In this document: positions 61,964 through 64,000 of the stretch, piece after piece
How positions within the stretch are numbered: the stretch's first letter is position 1
Layout: each line of letters begins with the position of its first letter
NCBI RefSeq assembly: GCF_000455605.1
Contig: NC_017025.1
Coordinates: 930,001 to 994,000, forward strand
Reading direction: 5' to 3'
Origin: Flavobacterium indicum GPTSA100-9 = DSM 17447
GTDB taxonomy: Bacteria > Bacteroidota > Bacteroidia > Flavobacteriales > Flavobacteriaceae
DNA: 64,000 nucleotides
Translations under genes and position numbers: made by a program
Notes under the pieces: generated by a model
Told to the model about the DNA's origin: nothing
Seen by the model: the letters and a program-made list of their open reading frames with translations, nothing else
Database searches by the model: none

Positions 61964-61995
61964 TAAAAAAATCCCGAGTATCTCGGGATTTTTTA
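61964..61995 (-). terminator. Terminator after rplS
   Basis: Stem AAATCCCGAG / CTCGGGATTT with a three-base loop; on the minus strand it is followed by seven T. Confidence 0.9.
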
Positions 61996-62013
61996 TTTCT
62001 TGAAAAAAGAGAA

Positions 62014-62364
62014 TTAAGCTCTTCTTTGTTTGATTTTTGCTTTTTTACCAGTAAGTTCTCTGAAGTAGAAGATACGAGCTCTACGAACTTTACCTCTTTG
62101 GTTTACTTCAATCGATTGTAAAGCTGGCATGTTAACAGGGAAGATACGCTCTACACCTACAGCACCAGACATTTTTCTAATTGTAAAAGTTTCAGTTAAA
62201 CCAGTTCCTCTTTTTTGGATTACTACACCTTTAAAGAACTGAGTTCTTGTTTTTTCACCCTCTTTAATTTCGTAGTATACAGTAATTGTATCACCAGCGT
62301 TGAATTGAGGGAAATCTTTTTTTGCAACAAATTCGTTTTGAACGAAATCAACTAAATTTGACAT
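62014..62364 (-). CDS. rplS: 50S ribosomal protein L19
   Basis: Ribosomal large-subunit protein at the 30S-50S interface. The 116 residues are standard for the family, with the signatures FNAGDTITVYYEIKEG, RTQFFKGVVIQKRGTG, TFTIRKMSGAVGVERIFPV and the basic C-terminal RRARIFYFRELTGKKAKIK. Unlike in many proteobacteria it is not joined to rpsP/rimM/trmD. It has a strong promoter and a structured leader upstream, so autoregulation is likely. Confidence 0.98.
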   Translation of the reverse strand: MSNLVDFVQNEFVAKKDFPQFNAGDTITVYYEIKEGEKTRTQFFKGVVIQKRGTGLTETFTIRKMSGAVGVERIFPVNMPALQSIEVNQRGKVRRARIFYFRELTGKKAKIKQRRA

Positions 62365-62385
62365 AGTTAAAAATATAAATAATTA

Positions 62386-62420
62386 AACCTGAGCAACATA
62401 CACGTCTTTCGCCAGAGGTT
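62386..62420 (-). promoter_or_regulatory. Candidate L19 ribosomal protein leader RNA
   Basis: The rplS leader (about 65 bases) folds into a stem with outer helix AACCU/AGGUU (62416-62420 with 62386-62390), an internal loop, and an inner GGC/GC pairing that closes a loop with ACGUGUAUGU. A flavobacterial L19 leader motif has been described, to my memory; the present structure was found by eye and is not checked against it. Confidence 0.45.
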
Positions 62421-62435
62421 GGTCAAATGTGGGTG

Positions 62436-62466
62436 CAAAATTATATCTTTTTTATGAAATCACAAA
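62436..62466 (-). promoter_or_regulatory. Promoter of rplS
   Basis: On the minus strand, TTTG (62463-62466), a 19-base spacer and TAATTTTG (62436-62443) make a consensus -33/-7 pair. Transcription would begin near 62430. Confidence 0.75.
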
Positions 62467-62537
62467 ACATTGTTTGTATAAAATAAATTTCATCCGTTAA
62501 TTTTATGGTAAATTTTCCAAAAACTTTCAAAATCGCA

Positions 62538-62568
62538 CTTCTAACTTCTAACTTTTGAATTATATTTG
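62538..62568 (+). promoter_or_regulatory. tgt promoter region with TTCTAAC tract
   Basis: TATATTTG (62561-62568) fully matches TAnnTTTG, 18 bases before the tgt start. It is preceded by two TTCTAACT copies (62539-62554), of the tract family seen elsewhere; no TTG lies at the preferred -33 spacing. Confidence 0.5.
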
Positions 62569-62585
62569 CCCATTAATTTGAAAAT

Positions 62586-63716
62586 ATGAAGTTTGATTTA
62601 CTAAAGAAAGATCCCAAAAGTAAAGCAAGAGCAGGTGTTGTAACAACAGATCACGGAGTTATTGAAACGCCTATTTTTATGCCTGTTGGAACAGTTGCTT
62701 CTGTTAAAGGAGTGCATCAAAGAGAATTAAAGCAAGATATAAATCCCGATATTATTTTAGGAAATACCTACCATTTATACTTAAGACCTCAAACCGATAT
62801 TTTAGAAAAGGCAGGTGGTTTGCATAAATTCATGAATTGGGATAGAAATATCTTAACTGATTCTGGAGGCTATCAAGTATATTCATTGTCTTCTAATAGA
62901 AAAATTAAAGAAGAAGGAGTGAAGTTTAAATCGCATATTGATGGTTCGTATCATTTCTTTTCTCCTGAAAATGTAATGGAAATTCAAAGAACTATTGGAG
63001 CTGATATTATTATGGCTTTTGATGAGTGTACACCTTATCCTTGCGATTATCGTTATGCGAAAAGATCTATGCACATGACGCATCGTTGGTTGGATAGATG
63101 TATTGCGCATTTAGATAAATTGCCTTTTAAATACGGGTATTCACAAGCTTTTTTTCCTATTGTTCAAGGAAGTACCTATAAAGATTTACGTCAACAATCA
63201 GCTGAATATATTGCTAGTGTAGGGGCAGAAGGAAACGCTATTGGCGGTTTATCAGTTGGTGAACCTGCGGAAGAAATGTATGCCATGACAGAAGTAGTAA
63301 CGGCTATTTTACCTGAAGATAAACCAAGGTATTTAATGGGGGTGGGAACGCCTATTAATATTTTAGAAAATATTGCTTTAGGAATTGATATGTTTGATTG
63401 TGTAATGCCAACTAGAAATGCTAGAAATGGAATGTTGTTTACTGCTAACGGTATTATCAACATTAAAAATAAAAAATGGGAAGCAGATTTTTCACCTATT
63501 GATGAAATGGGGCATACTTTTGTAGATTTAGAATATTCTAAAGCTTATTTAAGACACTTATTTGCGGCCAATGAATATTTAGGTAAACAAATTGCAACTA
63601 TACATAATTTAGGATTTTATATGTGGTTGGTTCGTGAAGCCAGAAGACAAATTTTAGCGGGGACATTTAGAGAGTGGAAAGAAAAAATGGTAGTGCAAAT
63701 GGCGCAACGCTTGTAA
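62586..63716 (+). CDS. tgt: tRNA-guanine transglycosylase without the zinc site
   Basis: Exchanges guanine-34 of tRNA-Asp, -Asn, -His and -Tyr for preQ1, a step in queuosine synthesis. The 376 residues contain the substrate motifs TDSGGYQV and GGLSVGEP and the catalytic aspartate D271 in FDCVMPTRNARNG. Residues 306-316, where bacterial TGT has the zinc ligands CxCxxC, read DEMGHTFVDLEY, without cysteine; only the later histidine (IHNLGFYMWL) remains. Loss of this site appears to be general in Bacteroidota. lptF/lptG begins 43 bases downstream. Confidence 0.96.
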   Translation: MKFDLLKKDPKSKARAGVVTTDHGVIETPIFMPVGTVASVKGVHQRELKQDINPDIILGNTYHLYLRPQTDILEKAGGLHKFMNWDRNILTDSGGYQVYSLSSNRKIKEEGVKFKSHIDGSYHFFSPENVMEIQRTIGADIIMAFDECTPYPCDYRYAKRSMHMTHRWLDRCIAHLDKLPFKYGYSQAFFPIVQGSTYKDLRQQSAEYIASVGAEGNAIGGLSVGEPAEEMYAMTEVVTAILPEDKPRYLMGVGTPINILENIALGIDMFDCVMPTRNARNGMLFTANGIINIKNKKWEADFSPIDEMGHTFVDLEYSKAYLRHLFAANEYLGKQIATIHNLGFYMWLVREARRQILAGTFREWKEKMVVQMAQRL

Positions 63717-63759
63717 TTTAAAAACTATTTGTTAATTGTTTTAATGATTAAATAAACAA

Positions 63760-64000
63760 ATGAAAATAATAGATTGGTACATCTTAAAACGTTATTTGGT
63801 AACATTTACTGTGATGATTATCATGTTTATCCCTATTGGGATAATCATTGATGTCTCTGAAAAAATCAATCGTATGATTGAGCATAAAGTGGCATTAAAA
63901 GATGTAGCGGTATATTATGGTGGATTTACAGTATACTTTGCAAATTTATTATTTCCTATTTTTCTGTTTTTATCTATAATTTGGTTCACCTCAAAGCTAG
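63760..64000 (+). CDS. LptF/LptG-family permease, N-terminal 80 residues (runs off the window)
   Basis: Start of an inner-membrane subunit of the lipopolysaccharide exporter LptB2FG. The ATG at 63760 opens MKIIDWYILKRYLVTFTVMI, the typical N-terminus of the YjgP/YjgQ family, followed by a first long transmembrane helix (about 13-33), the EKINRMIEHKVALKD amphipathic segment and the start of the second helix. Whether it is LptF or LptG cannot be decided from 80 residues. It lies 43 bases after tgt on the same strand, a pairing common in this phylum. Confidence 0.9.
   Translation, partial: MKIIDWYILKRYLVTFTVMIIMFIPIGIIIDVSEKINRMIEHKVALKDVAVYYGGFTVYFANLLFPIFLFLSIIWFTSKL

Noticed and set aside
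62883..63110. 75-residue minus-strand frame inside tgt
   Set aside because: Antisense to a conserved enzyme and without ribosome binding site or family features.

Overview
The window is AT-rich bacterial chromosome from a member of the Bacteroidota, most probably family Flavobacteriaceae (Flavobacterium or a near relative). Reasons: promoters of the TTG-N19-TAnnTTTG type instead of TTGACA/TATAAT, a protein with a C-terminal type IX secretion sorting domain, a TonB-dependent receptor paired with a DUF4249 lipoprotein, a GH92 glycosidase, an ACR3/DUF6428 arsenic operon, a monomeric NADP isocitrate dehydrogenase, and a TGT and a DnaJ that lack zinc sites found in most other phyla. I see no tRNA, rRNA, CRISPR, phage or insertion sequence. 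Nearly all the DNA is coding, and gene sets are separated by clear hairpin terminators.

Layout. 1-9.6 kb: the lpdA start, an Lrp regulator divergent from a methionine gamma-lyase-type PLP enzyme, an S9 dipeptidyl peptidase, a long RluA-family pseudouridine synthase, hutI and corA. 9.7-12.9 kb: a tightly overlapping arsenic operon (ArsR, DUF6428, methyltransferase, arsenate-reductase-like phosphatase, ACR3 efflux). 13-20.6 kb: TPR protein, gyrA, clpC, DUF4349 lipoprotein. 20.6-24 kb: an amino acid permease, then peroxiredoxin, thioredoxin and DUF6952. 24-30.5 kb (minus strand): GH92 glycosidase, a GIN-domain pair, a 24-residue small ORF, and PspC with a PadR repressor. 30.6-40.8 kb (plus strand): DUF4442, TIGR01777 epimerase, grpE-dnaJ, an ABC-2 exporter, a sigma-54 activator lacking a DNA-binding domain, a one-domain DEAD-box protein and an ABC-F ATPase. 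40.8-46.7 kb: a 1169-residue T9SS cargo protein and a hybrid sensor kinase. 46.7-50.5 kb: an ECF sigma factor, a membrane anti-sigma-like protein and a von Willebrand A protein. 50.7-55.4 kb: a conserved unknown protein, PPK2, and a thioredoxin/ApbE/DUF4266/DUF3570 operon. 55.5-64 kb: thiamine diphosphokinase, DUF4249/TonB receptor pair, icd, rplS, tgt and the start of an LptF/LptG permease.

Most interesting: (1) the thioredoxin-ApbE-DUF4266-DUF3570 operon, which looks like an envelope redox or flavinylation system built round a 68-residue lipoprotein ending in Gly-Gly-Gly-Cys-Gly-Cys-Asn; (2) the ECF sigma/anti-sigma/vWA operon, in which both envelope proteins carry the same TonB-receptor plug-like module without a barrel; (3) a sigma-54-like promoter shared by clpC and grpE-dnaJ, with a TGTCA site at exactly the same distance upstream in both, in a window that also encodes a sigma-54 activator without a helix-turn-helix domain.
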